Shown here piece after piece: positions 41,111 through 54,400 of a DNA stretch of 64,000 nt. The position numbers and the translations under genes are program-made. The notes beneath the pieces are model-generated. The model did not search any database, was not told where the DNA came from, and was given only the letters and a program-made list of their open reading frames with translations. Position 1 is the first letter of the stretch. Each line of letters begins with the position of its first letter. The stretch is from Takakia lepidozioides (lineage: Eukaryota > Streptophyta > Takakiopsida > Takakiales > Takakiaceae): NCBI GenBank assembly GCA_030704615.1, contig CM060732.1:44683053-44747052 (forward strand). The letters are read 5' to 3'.

Positions 41111-43113
41111 CTCGGGATTTTCAGAGGGAGAGAGAGAATGAAATGAAATGAAATGGTGCTTTATAACGTCCGCGGAAAGCTCGTAGAGCTTATGGGACAA
41201 AATGGAAGAAAACATGAGAGAGGAACAAATCCAGAAACCACAATTAATGTTCTAGCGATTGTCTAAGGGTGAAGGCCTCGTGTAAGTAGGCTGCCACGCA
41301 TTTTTGATCCTCATAGTGAAAGACATCAGTGAGAGTTTGGGTTCCACTGAATAAACAGTGAAATCTCCCACGGATCTCGTAGTATGTTGCTGTTGCTCTG
41401 ACTGTCAATCCATCCACATCCCGGCAAAAGGGCCGTCTTCAAGTGGGAGTGAGTGTTGAAGCCTTCACATTCATTCATTCACACAAATTCATGCACACAA
41501 CCTCCCCTTTTGTTTTTTTTCCCATTTCCTTCCCACCGGGCATTTTCTGAAACCAATCAGCAGACATTAGTGGGGTTCATCATCATACAACTTGCTACCC
41601 AACTTCCATCTGCCACTATGATTCACTGAGAAACCCCACAGTTCATCATCTGATTTCTCAATTCATCACCCCTGCATAATTAACAGCCTACAACCAAGGA
41701 CTATTTTCCCCCAACCTGGGCAGCTAGAGATATCACAACCACAGGGCACACACAAAGCCACACGACAACCAGCATTATTCGTTCAGTTCCCTCTTAGTAC
41801 CTACCCCTGTCTGCCCACCTAACCATTAGTACCAGAGTAACCCTAACCCTGTCTGCTGTCGGGTAATCTCTATCCCAAAATCAATCCAACATCCAAAACC
41901 CCCCCCAACCGGCCCGACACACATAAAACCCTGATGCCAAGGCACCTTTATATCCTGTGGTCTCTGTAACGCGTTGTCCACCTAGTAAGGTGCCACACCA
42001 TCTTCACTCCATTCCACACAGCTTAGCTGGAAGTAACAAGGGTTTGTGACTAATCATCTCTCTCACAGGTGGCAACCATAGTACTAAGAGGGAGAGACAA
42101 ACCATTGCCCTCTGTGGTAATGAAGTATAATCTGCAAATTCGTTGACTGGATGCTGTAGCTACAATTCTTGATGTCTCAGATCATCATCACCTCAGAAAT
42201 TCTTGACTTCTCTCACACTTCAGAGTATGATCATACCATTCCCTCATTAAAAGTTGCTGCTGCCTGACAATCTTTGTGCCAAAATGAGTGCATGTTTCTT
42301 GTGTCCCACACCGACCCCATGCTTGCGAACTGGTGGGGGTCAAATCCAATCCTCACCACCAATTTCCAGAACATAAATGTTTCATCCACATGGAAATTAC
42401 GTCTGGGATTTCATATCCCGTGACCTAAGAATGTTTTATTTTGCAGATACTGTACTGACACATATCTGCACAATCACTATAGCTCAGACCAAATGATTCT
42501 CCACTCAAACTTCAGTAGCAATGATTATCCGGGTGAGATCTGGACATACATGGGTTCCTGAAGTAAGTGCCATCCAAGTGCCAAGCACGTTAGAATTCTC
42601 CTCCATGACCCCAGTAGATTCCATGTCACTTCCAGGCACGATTGATGTAATTAAGACCAACCGACTACATGCACCCAACGAATCCTCATATTCGCCAAGT
42701 TTAGAAGGCACAGTGTGAATTATTCCTCTCCAGATGAACACGTCATGAGTCTCAGGCTTGTTCACCTCTTTCCTTCTCAGATTCAACATCACACATCACC
42801 CGAGAATTCTGAATGACAAACTCAGAGTCATGTGCAAGAGCAACACATACAACCCCTAAATTCCACCGACCTTGACCCTCACTGCAATGGAAAGACCTTC
42901 CTGGATAGGGCTATGCACATGCACACCCGCAGATTGCCCCAACCATATTGAATGCCACACTTGGGGCTGATGAGATTACTAAATCAGGTGGAATGGCGGG
43001 GTGTAAAGAGGGAAGTGGAGTGGTGGGAAGCACCTGCAAAGAAAGCTTTGGAAGGAGATGAACGACCTCGCGCGATGCATGCGGGCAAATAAATGTCCAA
43101 CAAGCATTTCTTA
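41111..43113. other. No certain gene; possible downstream exons of the BTB gene
   Basis: The BTB gene at 43.1-43.7 kb is transcribed leftward, so its later exons should lie here. A minus-strand frame at 42792-42505 contains THDVFIWRGIIHTVPSKLGE, but I cannot tie it to the family. Confidence 0.35.
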
Positions 43114-43742
43114 TCAGGTCGGCAAACCAGCCATAGCAATGCCACTCGGACAGCTGCTTCTAAGCAACAAAGTGTCCACCCTCAAGTTGGCTACAATGCA
43201 CTGCACACACTTGTCACAGAACTCCATCCAACAAAAACACCCTGCGACCAGTGCTGCCATCACATTATCTCCAATGAAAACTGGGCTCATACCATACATG
43301 TAGGAGAAGGCAATCTCCAGTCCCTCCGCGCTCACAGAAGGGTCATCAATCTGCAGTTCGATTTGCAGCTTTCTGTACTCTGTCCAGGGGCCTGAGAGAA
43401 GTAAATGGAAGTACGAAGACTGCAAGAGTATAATCCGATAGAGCGGATAGTCCTTCCCCATAAAATTTAAGGTTATGTCCGAGAACATATACCCCTGCAA
43501 CCCCTGCTGCTGCACATGCTCGCAAAGTGCAACCCCCGCCTCCACCACTGCACTTTTCCCCTCTCTCCCCCAACCCGCTTCAAGTCGCAGTGCAACCCAG
43601 AATCTCTCATCCCTCCCTCACCCGCAGCCCAGGTGTCACTCCCGTCGTCCCAGGGAAGAAGACACCTGCTGCACCTATCTCCTCCACAATGTGCAGCATC
43701 TGCTGGTCGCCAATAAATTTCTTCTTCCATGGGCTCTGGCAT
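43114..43742 (-). CDS. BTB/POZ domain protein, first two exons
   Basis: Exon 1 (43742-43622) starts MPEPMEEEIYWRPADAAH and contains a small Cys cluster, DRCSRCLLPWD. A 74-base GT-AG intron joins in phase to exon 2 (from 43547), reading VVEAGVALCEHVQQQGLQGY and then the BTB fold. BTB segments are FSDITLNFMGKDYPLYRIIL (strand, then the hydrophobic H-x-x-x-L equivalent), SSYFHLLLSGPW, and a helical end with AFSYMYG and ALVAGCFCWMEFCDKC. BTB proteins dimerise and often bind Cullin3 as substrate adaptors. The organisation resembles plant relatives of germ cell-less. The end of exon 2 and all later exons are undetermined, so the gene is partial in this annotation. Confidence 0.75.
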
Positions 43743-44662
43743 CTGCTTGCAAGCCAGGCCTCCTTCCTCAATATACCATAGTGTTATGCGCTTCTTACTC
43801 CAGTTCTTTGGATGGTTTATGGACAGGCGGCCTGCAATTGAAAGCTTCGTGATGGTTGCTGGACTTGCACAACACATCTACCATATCGGAACCACAGCTT
43901 CACTTCACCAACATTCAGCACAAGCAGAGCAGAGCAGGGCATACAAGAGCTTGGTCGTTGATTGCGACACCTAGAAAATGTACTCACGAGCCACAGACTC
44001 ACATCAACTTCACTGCCTTGCAGTACAAGAAGACCCGCGAAGGACAACAGCATGCATCAACCCCTACCTTACAGTAGCACTCTCTCTCTGCCTACTACGA
44101 ATGAGCACCCCCAAATCACTCGCACTCACTAAAGCATCAATATTGGACCAGCAAAGTACATGCCAGGGGGTGCAGGCTATTTGCAACTAAGTTGTGGCGT
44201 CTCTCCATCTCGCATTGCTTCTCCCCTCCCCTCCCTCCCCCTGCTGGTACTACATAAATGGACCCATGGCACGTGGCTGGGCACAAGGACAGTGAGCAGC
44301 AAGGGACACCGATTCACGGCACTGCCAGGCAGCACAGATGGACCACAGGAGTGCTTGAGGAGGCTTGCTGGATTTTTGCTGGTCCTGTGCAGCATGTCTA
44401 GTAGTTCGACATGCTTCCAACCCCCAACCCCCTTGCTAAGCAGCTTGCATCTCCACTTCCAGTTCTCTGTCTCCTCATGGGCTTGACCAACCTGCCCCAA
44501 TTACAACGTGGACCAGATGCCAGGGCACATAGGCTGGATGCAGCCATGTATCTCCAACATCAATCTCTGTTATATACATTTCTCCCCCTGCTGTGCACCC
44601 CAATGGACAAATCACTCCACTACCAGGCAGTGTAGAATTGCGCTAAAAGTAAGACGGGTTCC
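43743..44662. other. No gene recognised
   Basis: The promoter side of the BTB gene is on the left. Open frames on both strands are short and lack family resemblance. Confidence 0.4.
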
Positions 44663-44980
44663 TCAGGACATCTGTCCTGAGGAGCTCATCTTATTTTTAG
44701 AGCAATTCCACGGGTCCTCGTGAACTCCTGATCGCCCACAGTGAGTACCCAAGGCGGAACGCGTCAAGATCTTAGAATAAACCGGCAACATCCTATCCAC
44801 GCAAGCCACCATCCTCTTCAATTGAATCTTCAGCTCTGAGACCTCAGCAGCGAGTTCCTCAACCTTCTTGTACACAGACTCGGATGGTACATCATCGGAG
44901 CTGAACAACCTAGATGGCACCAATCTTCGCAAACCCAAAGCATGAAAGCGCACTGAAATCTCCCGCATGGCCGCCATCAT
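44663..44980 (-). CDS. Putative small mitochondrial coiled-coil protein
   Basis: 105 residues from tandem ATGs: MMAAMREISVRFHALGLRRL, then VPSRLFSSDDVPSESVYKKV and EELAAEVSELKIQLKRMVAC. The Arg-rich amphipathic start followed by RLFSS looks like a mitochondrial presequence, and the middle is a short coiled coil of heptads. I do not recognise the family. The last 35 residues look less protein-like, so an intron may begin there. A CAG directly before the ATGs leaves open that this is an internal exon. Confidence 0.35.
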   Translation of the reverse strand: MMAAMREISVRFHALGLRRLVPSRLFSSDDVPSESVYKKVEELAAEVSELKIQLKRMVACVDRMLPVYSKILTRSALGTHCGRSGVHEDPWNCSKNKMSSSGQMS

Positions 44981-45089
44981 CCTGCAGTTGCTTACACATG
45001 TCAATATGGAAAGTAGAAGTGGTGATTGAACATAGACCCCTACTCTCAATCAAATTGCCAGCTGAACTGTGCTAAGTTCCTTGTCAAAG

Positions 45090-46620
45090 GTGAGGTGGTC
45101 TTATTGGGTGACTTCAATGCCCCACCATTGGGCCTTTTGGTGAGGATGAACTGAATTTCTAATGGAAGACGGTCAAATAAACTGTCCCAAAGAACTTTAA
45201 CTTTCAACCTTGAATAATAGGTCAAAAGGAGACCTAATGCAATGGACCTGTAAAACCACCAACCTGTTCTTTATGCCCATTTAAGCTGACAAGCTGAATT
45301 CCATACACATCACAAGGGAATCTACCCATCTATCCTCAATTTCATGGACCTACCAAACTGTAATATATTTTTGGAGCTTCATCATTTCAACACCCATTTT
45401 GAGCTGAAAGCCCAAACTGAGGAACCATCCTTGTGGATTACCAAGCTTAAGGGATACCGTGGTATCCATGATAAACCATTACGGCATGGTTTGATATTAC
45501 GAACAGAACAGGTATCATAGTGGACAAGAGTTTGTTTCCCCACAGTGCCAGTGTGTTTGATTGACAGAACTGATATTAGTACCTCTGACCACATCTTGGT
45601 TTGGACTAAAGATCAAAACGTGTTTCCCCAACACCAAAAGATCTGTGAAATGTTTGATTCGGAAGTGGCACATACAAAAATTTCCAAAATGAAGAGGTCA
45701 AGGCTGAATATGTCCAGGCCTTGCAACAGGTTCTCCCTCAATTTGTCTATTCGCTCCAAGACTGGCAGTGCAAGAAATGAAGTCAAAAGAGCTGTGGATT
45801 CTTGGGAGAGTTTCATCTCCTCTGTGGCTGACAAGATCATAGGGAGGACACTAATTGTCTGCAGTAGAGCTATTGATTGGTGGACCAATGAGATCAAACT
45901 CAGCCGAGAGACGAGTCCTCTATAAAGACTGCCGCAATTTGAAAGTCAACAAAACAAATTGTGGGCTAGGTACTACCAGATCCGCCAAGATAACAGTCAG
46001 CTTGTAAGGTTTCAGAAGAAAATATATACCGGGACAAGTTATACAATGAAATAAACTCAAATCGCCATGGTGGTAAAGACAAGGGATTCTGGTTGGCCCT
46101 TCGACGTCTATACTTGTCAGCATGTACAAGCGCTGAGGACTACTAAGGGTGGAGTGGTGACTTCAATGGTTGATACTGTCAAAACCTTTGAAACTCACTA
46201 CAGTATCCTTGGTAGACATTCTAGCTCTAGCTGTGAGGGGTCTTTTGAAGAATGGAAGGACGCACTTGGAAAAAACTGTTCCCACGATTCAAGACAGCCC
46301 TGATGACCTGGAGTATATTTCAAAGGGTTACAATGCTCCCATTAGTTCTTCTAAGATTGTGGAAGCAATTGAGCATTTACACGGATATAGAGCTGGTGGA
46401 CCTGATGGCATAGTCAACAAGCTAATCAAGCAGGGTGGCGGCCCCATCATAGAGGCCCTTGTACTTCTCTTTAACCTTATCTGGAGGACTGACATGATCC
46501 CCTTTTGCGACAGGGGATCATTGTCAATCTACACAAGAAAGGGGAACTATTAAGGCATCACGCTTCTCAATGCAGATATTTTGCAGAGATATAAGTACTC
46601 GTCTCGAGGTCGATCTGGAG
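45090..46620 (+). pseudogene. Decayed LINE: endonuclease end and RT start
   Basis: The EEP endonuclease motif VLLGDFNAPP is at about 45095-45130, and TSDHILVW near 45590 is its C-terminal His motif. A linker follows (45600-45930), then the start of an RT, IVEAIEHLHGYRAGGPDGIV and NKLIKQGGGPIIEALVLLFN (46340-46480), with a KGNY-stop-GITLLN boundary near 46550. Frameshifts and stops interrupt it. It is a different family from the element at 2.6-7.9 kb, since the RT sequences are clearly unlike. Confidence 0.75.
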
Positions 46621-47365
46621 TACTAGAGGTTGTTTCCACAAAGGCCGAGCTGGCTTTCTGAGAAACAGGGGCTGTGGGGATCTTCACTCTAAGCCAGATT
46701 ATTCAGTGAAGGAAAAAAGAAGGGAAACCAACTTTTGTTTTTGTCTTATGACACAGTGTGGGGAAGACAACCTGAGTCAGTTGATTCGGGGAGGGCAGAG
46801 GGTTGGTGCTCAAACAACTTGTACTGGAGTTAACAAGAGATGGTCCAGCTACCTGCGAGACACCAAAGTCATGGCACACCTATGACAATGTCAAACAATA
46901 CCCGATTTATCCTGCAGGAGTTATAAGTTGCTTGGAGAAGGGCATGGCTTTGGTGGACTCTACGAGATTTCAGGTCTCTAGGGGAAGAATAGGCAACAAA
47001 TTGCACTTGTTCAAGTTCCTAATTTCACTTTCTCATAAACTGCACACCAAAGTACCTAAAAAGATATGTATGTCAGTGTATGCCGCAATCATAATCTACA
47101 CAAAACCAAGACAACAACAATGCAGATTCCATTTCAGAAATGTCTTTTGCCTACTTCTACACATCAGGTCTAATCCGCAGGGATGGTGGTAAGAACAGCA
47201 AGCATCCTTTGATTCATTCTATGATTCATATCTAGTTGTGGAAGAAAGAACGAAAGAAGCCCACATACAGAGACAGAAAAACACAGCCACAGTAGAGATT
47301 GTGGGCAGGACACAATGCGAGTCAGAAAATGGACGGGAAGATATCTTTTACAAAACAGAGAGACG
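46621..47365. other. Probable LINE debris, no gene
   Basis: Weak plus-strand pieces may continue the LINE to about 46.9 kb. Nothing further is recognisable. Confidence 0.4.
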
Positions 47366-47513
47366 TGCGTTGCGGAAAGAAAGTGGATGAAGATCTTGGC
47401 GCTTTCAGAGAAGGCAAGAAGAGCGTCCTTATTCACAGGAATATCCTTCTCTCCTCCCAGTGCGCACGGGCGAGCTCCGCAAGCTTCCCTTTCACAATTC
47501 TCTTCACATTGGC
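47366..47513 (-). pseudogene. N-terminal half of a DPB3/POLE3-like histone-fold gene, frameshifted
   Basis: After a CAG acceptor the minus strand reads ANVKRIVKGKLAELARA, then, one frame over, GGEKDIPVNKDALLAFSESA and KIFIHFLSAT. Together this is the first part of the histone fold of the small polymerase epsilon subunit (alpha 1, loop and most of alpha 2). A one- or two-base change near 47460 breaks the frame. No SKRQTINAEDV continuation follows; that part is at 21075 in the opposite orientation. A frame at about 48230-48180 (MLANPRESESSRREL before a GTGAGT donor) could be the first exon. Confidence 0.82.
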
Positions 47514-48563
47514 CTGCGGTAGGTCTCACTCTCTGGCCCTGCTGCCATCCCTCCCCCCCTCTTCTCTCCCTCTTAGCGAGACAATTTATACTAGGAACAC
47601 AGACACGCACACGCACCAGACGCAACACAAAGGGGGCTCCGACCAAACGAGGGTATTGCAAGGCGGAAGATGTTCGAACCGAGAAAAGACAAGGAAATGA
47701 AAACGGGGATTGTATGCAATCCTACGGTTCAAAAGGGCGGACTGCAGGCACAACAAAGGCCAGCACGGCAAGGTCGGCAGAAATGCTCCATAGGATAGAA
47801 CGAGAGAATAAAATAAGAAATCTTAGACATTTCAATTGTTGCGACTATACCCTCATGAAAACACCACGGACCACAAACCCCGAGCAAAATAACACACATG
47901 TAGTCGGAACGAAAACCGCTAGGGTAACCCCAGAAGCCTTAAGGACAGGACAAGGAAGTAAAGAAAAATAGCGTTAACAGTACAACACATATCGTCCGAG
48001 AATATGCACTCGAGGAAACTGACGCAGCGAAGTGCAAGCACCAAGCAGATGACGAACAATTGTGTAAAGGAAGAAAAAAGTATGAAGCAAGGTAAGAAAG
48101 CATATGACTAGATCGAAACACATACCTTGCTGATCACAGGTTGCAGAATCACTATGAGGTATTCGTGCTCCTCTCAACTCACGTCGCGAAGACTCGGACT
48201 CGCGAGGGTTTGCCAGCATGCCCTTCTCCTCCAACCAGCAATACATGGATGAATGAATGCATCCGAGGAGATGGATGACCTTCGGGGAATCTCAAGATTG
48301 GAAGATGCTTTTTGAACAGAAAAATAACAGAATGTTGAATTAAATTAAAAGGAAACTTAATTTGAATTTTGTGTCTTCGCAACTGTTCTGTCGCAATTAC
48401 CTTCATAGAGGTATATTAGTGTGTATTTCACTGACAACAACATCAAGACGAGACTCCGCTGTAAGCCTCCACGGCCTCCTGTTGTGATGGGTTGTGCTTG
48501 GTATACAATTTGAAATGGGACTGACCATTGCTTGTAATTGCAACACCTTTGTTCGACATTCAC
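47514..48563. other. No gene recognised
   Basis: This is the upstream side of the DPB3-like fragment. Antisense open frames through 47.3-47.97 kb have no family resemblance. Confidence 0.4.
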
Positions 48564-48567
48564 TTAA

Positions 48568-49784
48568 CCCTCAAGTGTCAAAACTCATTTTCACCCTCTC
48601 GTGGAAAAACATGACTCTGGCCCACAATTTTTTTTTTATCTAGAGAATCTCTGTGTCCCTGTAAAACTGACCGTTGGAATTACTTCCCACCTACCCCACC
48701 TCCTACCACAAAAAGTTTCACCAAAATCCAACTGCCAGATCTGAAGATTATAAAGTATAGAGTGGGGACAAAAAAAAATCTCCACTAAGAACTAGGTGCC
48801 AAAAAAAGCAGTTTTTTGCTCGTATTTGGGCATTTTTAATTTTTTCTGTTTGAGAGTCTCAAGAATGTTGCTCCATACCTGATAACACACATTCTCATAA
48901 AATTTCAGTTTTTTCTGAAATGTTCTCAAGTGGGCTCCTTTGTAGTGACAAATTGGGGGGTCAAAATATGCCATTTTCTTTGGGCAGGCCAAAATCTCTC
49001 TTCCTAAAATTATACAAAAAAAATCAGCCGCCGGTCAATCCCTAACCCTCCGGTTGAAATGTCATGGGCTTCCATATGAAATCCCCGAAAAACTTTGAGG
49101 CCAATCAGCCAATGCACCGCATCCTTAGGTTCCCGGCCCAAGACTTCAAATGGCACACCTTTGGTATAGCCTGCAGGCCTAGGATATTTGGAGCCGTAGC
49201 CCAGAAGGGCGCGGGGTTTGGGAGCTCCTCTGGCTACCCGGCCCTGCTTTCATGGGGGGCCACTCCACCCTCAAACCCTCTCAAACCCCCGCCCTAGGTT
49301 TGATCCCTCGTGGCGTTTTTCTCGAGCCCCGAGCTCTGCCGCCATCACGGCTGCACTCCCTCCAGGGCGCCCTGCATGGCGTTAGCCGGAGCTGCCATCA
49401 CCGTGGATTCAGGCTAGGGCCCAGGCCTGGAATGCCCAGACCTGCACCGGGCGCCATGTCCCTGTCGGGCAATCAAGGGGTTTGGGGGAGCGTGCCGCCC
49501 TAACCTTTATGGGGTATCTTTCAGTCACCCTAACCTGACCGCAGTTGCCATGTCAGCAACTTGGGCAGGTTAGGGGGGCCAAATTGGCCTCAAAAAGCTC
49601 CCTTTCAATTGGCCCAGACCCATACACCTTCAGGCATTGACCAATTGGCCAATGCCATATGAAGGGGGACCCGATTATCTGTCGATTGAGGAAAAAAAAA
49701 GGCCAATCAGCCTTAACCACAGGAAGTTATGGCTGGTTAAAGAAACCTAACCGACCCAAAACGGGTCGGTTTGACACTTAAGGG
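48568..49784. mobile_element. piggyBac-like non-autonomous element, 1217 bp
   Basis: The element begins CCCTCAAGTGTCAAA and ends TTTGACACTTAAGGG, so its terminal inverted repeats start CCC and end GGG. Each end is flanked by TTAA (48564-48567 and 49785-49788). TTAA target sites with CCY...RGG termini are the piggyBac signature. Inside lie a subterminal hairpin ACCGACCCAAAACGGGTCGGT and GC-rich sequence without any transposase frame. The outer flanks extend the symmetry by one or two bases. Confidence 0.75.
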
Positions 49785-49788
49785 TTAA

Positions 49789-51407
49789 GTTTCAATGGTT
49801 TTAACATGAACCTGCGGCATTAGAGACAGGATCATTCATCATGTGAGGTGCTAAATAACATGTCCTTAGCACACAGTTGCCAACTCTTATGCAATACAGA
49901 CATTCTCTTTCTGCAAATGCAGTCCTTCATCTAAATTGGTACAAAAAATACCGGCAGTACAAGTTTTGGGCTGAAAGTTTCAAGCACTACCTTCCCAGGC
50001 ATTTTAAGGATCATTTTTTTGGGTACCCACAGTACATGCGGTGGCAATAAAAACAGGCTTGTACACTTTCCTGCACTTGTCTGTACTTCTACTTATCTTC
50101 CTCACTTTCTTGCCGGGCTTGCGAGTTTCACCAACCAAGTGGTAGTCACTCAGATGGGTCAACACTCTTACACTAAACCTGATGTAAGATCAGCTGAAAA
50201 CCCTGTAACAACCTACCACCAACCCCCTGTCAAAGACAGAGAAGCCACAATGAAGCACATCCATCATGAGTGCCTTCACAGCTTTAGGCCAAGTGAAACT
50301 CTTTGCTCCCTCCAGACTGTGACCGCTGGACCATGGAAATTGCAACATATAAGGGAAGTAAACCTTGGGTTCAAGTGCCAAGAACGGAGCTGACAGTGGC
50401 TCAATTTGATCTTCACGATGCCCACTCTGGGTTCCAAATTTTGCAGAATTTTTGCATTCCTTTCTGATTAGACTAATTTAAACAGAGGCAGCCACGTAGT
50501 CGTACAGCCATATCCAGAAGAAAGGTGGATAAAATATTCGACAGTTGAAACCACTGCTTACTGTACACAACAGCTGTACCTAACAAGTAATTTGTCATGC
50601 TGCACATGCGTGCCGCACTGCACCATCCTGGACCTCGCCACCGCTGCAAATTACACTCACTGTGTGATGTAAGTTGAAAACACCACACCAAGTTCAACCA
50701 TATAATGGACTCTTGCCCTCCGTTGTAAAAACAAAACAGTTCAACAAAGAAGGAATTGCAACATGAGATAGGAAAAAAGACACAAGATCATGATGCTGAC
50801 TTGAAATTAGATGTTTACCAGTGTGCTCTGTTGTTGGAGTAATGCTGATGTGACCATCTTGCAAGTGCATCTGACCCCCATGCATACAACATGAACCCCC
50901 TGTTTTTTATGCATTCACACAACTGCTGAGGCTTCGAGCATGATACAAATGGACGCTGACAACCTTCTCTTCTACCCTACCCACCTGGCAGGAAACATTG
51001 CTCTGCTTTGAACCCCAACCTGCACTCAGCAGGTTGGCAGGATAAAATTGCCAGTCTCAGACTATGACCTGAAAAAAATACGTTTTGGACTCTGTAAAAA
51101 AGCGAAAGTTCAACGCCTGTCATAAAGTTCTGATACCTAATGTCTTAAGTATGCCTGACACGTAGGTCAGGAAAATGTGAACTGGCATCAGGAACCTGTA
51201 GCAGAGCTGCACTGTAAGCCCACTACTAGGAATAAGTGAGGAGCAATAATGAGTTAGAATAACTGCAGTAGTGGGGGTATTTCCAGGTTAAGTATATGGA
51301 TCAGTGGAAGAGGCACCACAATACCAGAAACACACAAGAACAAGTAAGCCTTCAAAATGTGAATCTTAGAAAAACCATACCTGAGAAAACAGAAACCTTC
51401 AAGCAAA
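49789..51407. other. No gene recognised; 3' flank of the bHLH gene
   Basis: Contains only short unremarkable frames. The right part should hold the 3' UTR of the bHLH gene, which is read leftward. Confidence 0.45.
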
Positions 51408-54400
51408 TCATTCACTTCGAGAATCATCACTGTTCTCCCCTTCAGAAGCTCCCATAGCAGCACTGTCAGTTTTCTTAGCCTCCCAAATATCCTTAGTGCT
51501 TCTGCCAGCCCCTAATAGGTTATCATTGGCTGGTCCATTGCTAGTAAGCTCAGTAATGCCTGCTGCACTTGACCACTGTCTGTCCCCGGCTCCACTTGCT
51601 GCAGATTGTGGGCCTCCTGGAGAACCAGAATTATTTGTAGTGGATATGGCAGTGGCCAAGGAGATTGGCATGAGACAGAGGCCCTTGCTCTGTAGATACT
51701 GCATAGCTGACCCCATGTCATCCTCCATCAAGCGTGCCACTTGGCGCTCTGTCAGTGCAAGACCATCTTGCACTGGGCCTGCTGCCCCAGCAGAGCGGCT
51801 TATTGTTGCTCCCGCATAGTTATTCTGGCCCTGTGTGCCATCAACCAATTCATCCATAAATACTGTACCAATCCAGCCTACACTGTACATGCAAGCTGTC
51901 ACAGTTTGCAGCCAATGGACTTATATATGTATATTCTACGGTCTCCCACAAACAAGGGTCGGTTTTTCAAGCCCAAAACTCAAAGAAAATACCTGCTCAG
52001 AATTCTGCTGTAATAGAAGGAAGCCCTAGCCAAGCCAACTGAAAATCTGGAAAACAACAGCCAGAATTAGCAAAAAAGATACCTCAGAAGCGAGGTCAGT
52101 CACAAGTGAGGACGCAGCACCGGCACCTCCAAGACGACTCATGCTCAGAACCTGCCCCCCCAAGCCCCAATGTTAGCTCCACCGTCATTTTCCAAAACAG
52201 CGCCACCAAAGTATTGATGCTGTACTGAACAGTGCAAGAAAGGACTTGCGGCCCACCCAGGTGGCACTACATTTCATAATGAATTCAGACCACCAGGTGC
52301 TCTGAACAGCTAATATTTATTTCAGGACCATCAGCCTCAAACAATGAGATTTCCAAATAAACACAGCAAAGAACCTGACCTTCACTTGAATTTGCAGAAA
52401 CTTTAGATACTCTATGATCTCATCCAGCATTGATGCCTTGTCTGTCTGCAGCTCAATCACCGTCCAAAAAGTTTAGTTGGAAATAGGACCAAAACTTGCC
52501 AGCATACTAGATAGTGACAGAAGGCTTTCTTCTGACAATTAGACCAATTTTAACTGCCTCTGACTTTCATTGGTACTATGTTGAACCACTTGACCAGTTT
52601 GCACACCTAGGCCTGAGATCTGTGGTCAGATTGATTGAAGTACATGTGCTGAGGATAAAGGCCTTTTCAATGTGGTCTGAGGACAAAATCCAATTTCATC
52701 TACAAAGATTAGTACCATAATTGGGGTGAACTGTCAGCACCTCCAGTTGCCATCATTTTACTCCCCTAACCTCTCATCAGATCTATGGTCATGATCGAAG
52801 CTTGGGTTTGCAATGGAGTATTGTGCTTTGCCAAAATGATGAAGTATCTGAGCATTATGTTGAGTATGTGTCTTAGCATTTGACCAGAAAGTGGGCACTA
52901 TTCTTACTATATTTCTGCAACTGAGAGCAAGGAAATCAGCTCTTGTTTATGTGCAAGGACCAAAACTGTGGGAGCCTTTACCCACTAATTCAGACATACG
53001 CCTGCTGTGATTTTGTCCATGAATGGATGTGATGGGAGGGAAAGAAATAGCTACAGTACAAGTCGTGGAAATGCTGGCCATTAGGTGGCTAATGAATAAG
53101 TCTGTTCATTCTGAAGGGGGCGAAAGCATGCGCACCGTTCCGCAGCAACCATGATCTACAGGTCCAAATTTGACCTCAGAAATTGCATACTGCCCTGCAG
53201 AAGAGCTGACATAAACGCATCCATGTGGTTTCATGTTACTGGCAGATGCATGGAGAAAGAGAAGGACCATATGGTGAAGAGAGATACAATTGAGCACCTT
53301 GTTGGAGTTGGGAACAAGCTCTTGCAGTGCTTTCAGGCGCTCAGCAATGCGTTCTCTGCGCAGCTGCCATCCACCATAAGAGTGCTTCCGAAATTTAGTC
53401 TCTCATTCAAGCTCTCAATGTCAACCAGTAGTACTCATTGCCTATTCACAGCTGACTCAAGAAGCTTTGCCACTGTTTAAGGCCTACAGACAAACACATG
53501 CGTGCAAGTGCCATGATCACTGCTCCAAACACAAGGTAGTGCAGGCTGCCTAACTAATTGAACCAGTTGTAGTCTGCAGATTACATTGGCAATGAACTGG
53601 GTTTAAAACCCTGCTTTGATGAGGCAAACCTTGGAGCAAAGAAGTCATGCCCAAGTTCCTCTTCATTTAACCTCACACCTTTGACAGGACAGAACCCTAC
53701 CTGGGCTCATTGCAGGGCACATAGGAAAATTGACTAACCCGCTCTGCAATACTATGTGGATCAGTCGCCTGGCCCCGACGAGCTCGCACGCGAGGTCTTA
53801 CACCTCCTCCAATCCCTGCATGTGGCTTCATACCTCCTTCCTGCCCTCCAAACCCTTGCCTTGGTTGTACTACTGTATGCCCATTACCCTGCATTCAGCC
53901 AAAAAAACAACTCTCTGAGCATTAAATCACGCTATGTTTACAGGTCTTGAAAAAAAATATAAACATGATGCTGCAGGAGAAGCCTTACTGGACTGTTTAT
54001 GGCGGCTTCCTTGCAGCCAGGTGCAGCACAACACCTGGATATTACTAGTCACCCTTCCCATAGCTTACTGCTCTAGTTTCCATGCACTGATAATTACAAT
54101 ACGAGAAAAAGGGTGCAGCAGGGTGGCCTCGAGGAGGGCTGGTTGTTGAATGCTAAAGGTCCCAGATAGTCCTCGATAGCCATATCATGCCTTGCATCGG
54201 GCCATAACCTCTGTAGACCAATGCACAGGGATGGCACGTTCCTACCCTACCTCAACAATTTGGACGGTCTTCAGCTCATCTTCGAGCGAATTTTCGTGGA
54301 ATGGTCCAACTTCTTATATGCGACACAGAAAGCTAGCGTGTGTGCAACGGAGTACTAAACTGAATTCACACAGGGATTTCCACAGTACAGGAAGCTGCAA

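Noticed and set aside
41836-41856. Telomere-like CCCTAACCCT
   Set aside because: Only about two units are present, with no array. It is chance or a trivial remnant.
47299-47971. Plus-strand open frames of 133 and 218 residues
   Set aside because: They are antisense to the DPB3-like exon and have no recognisable domain.
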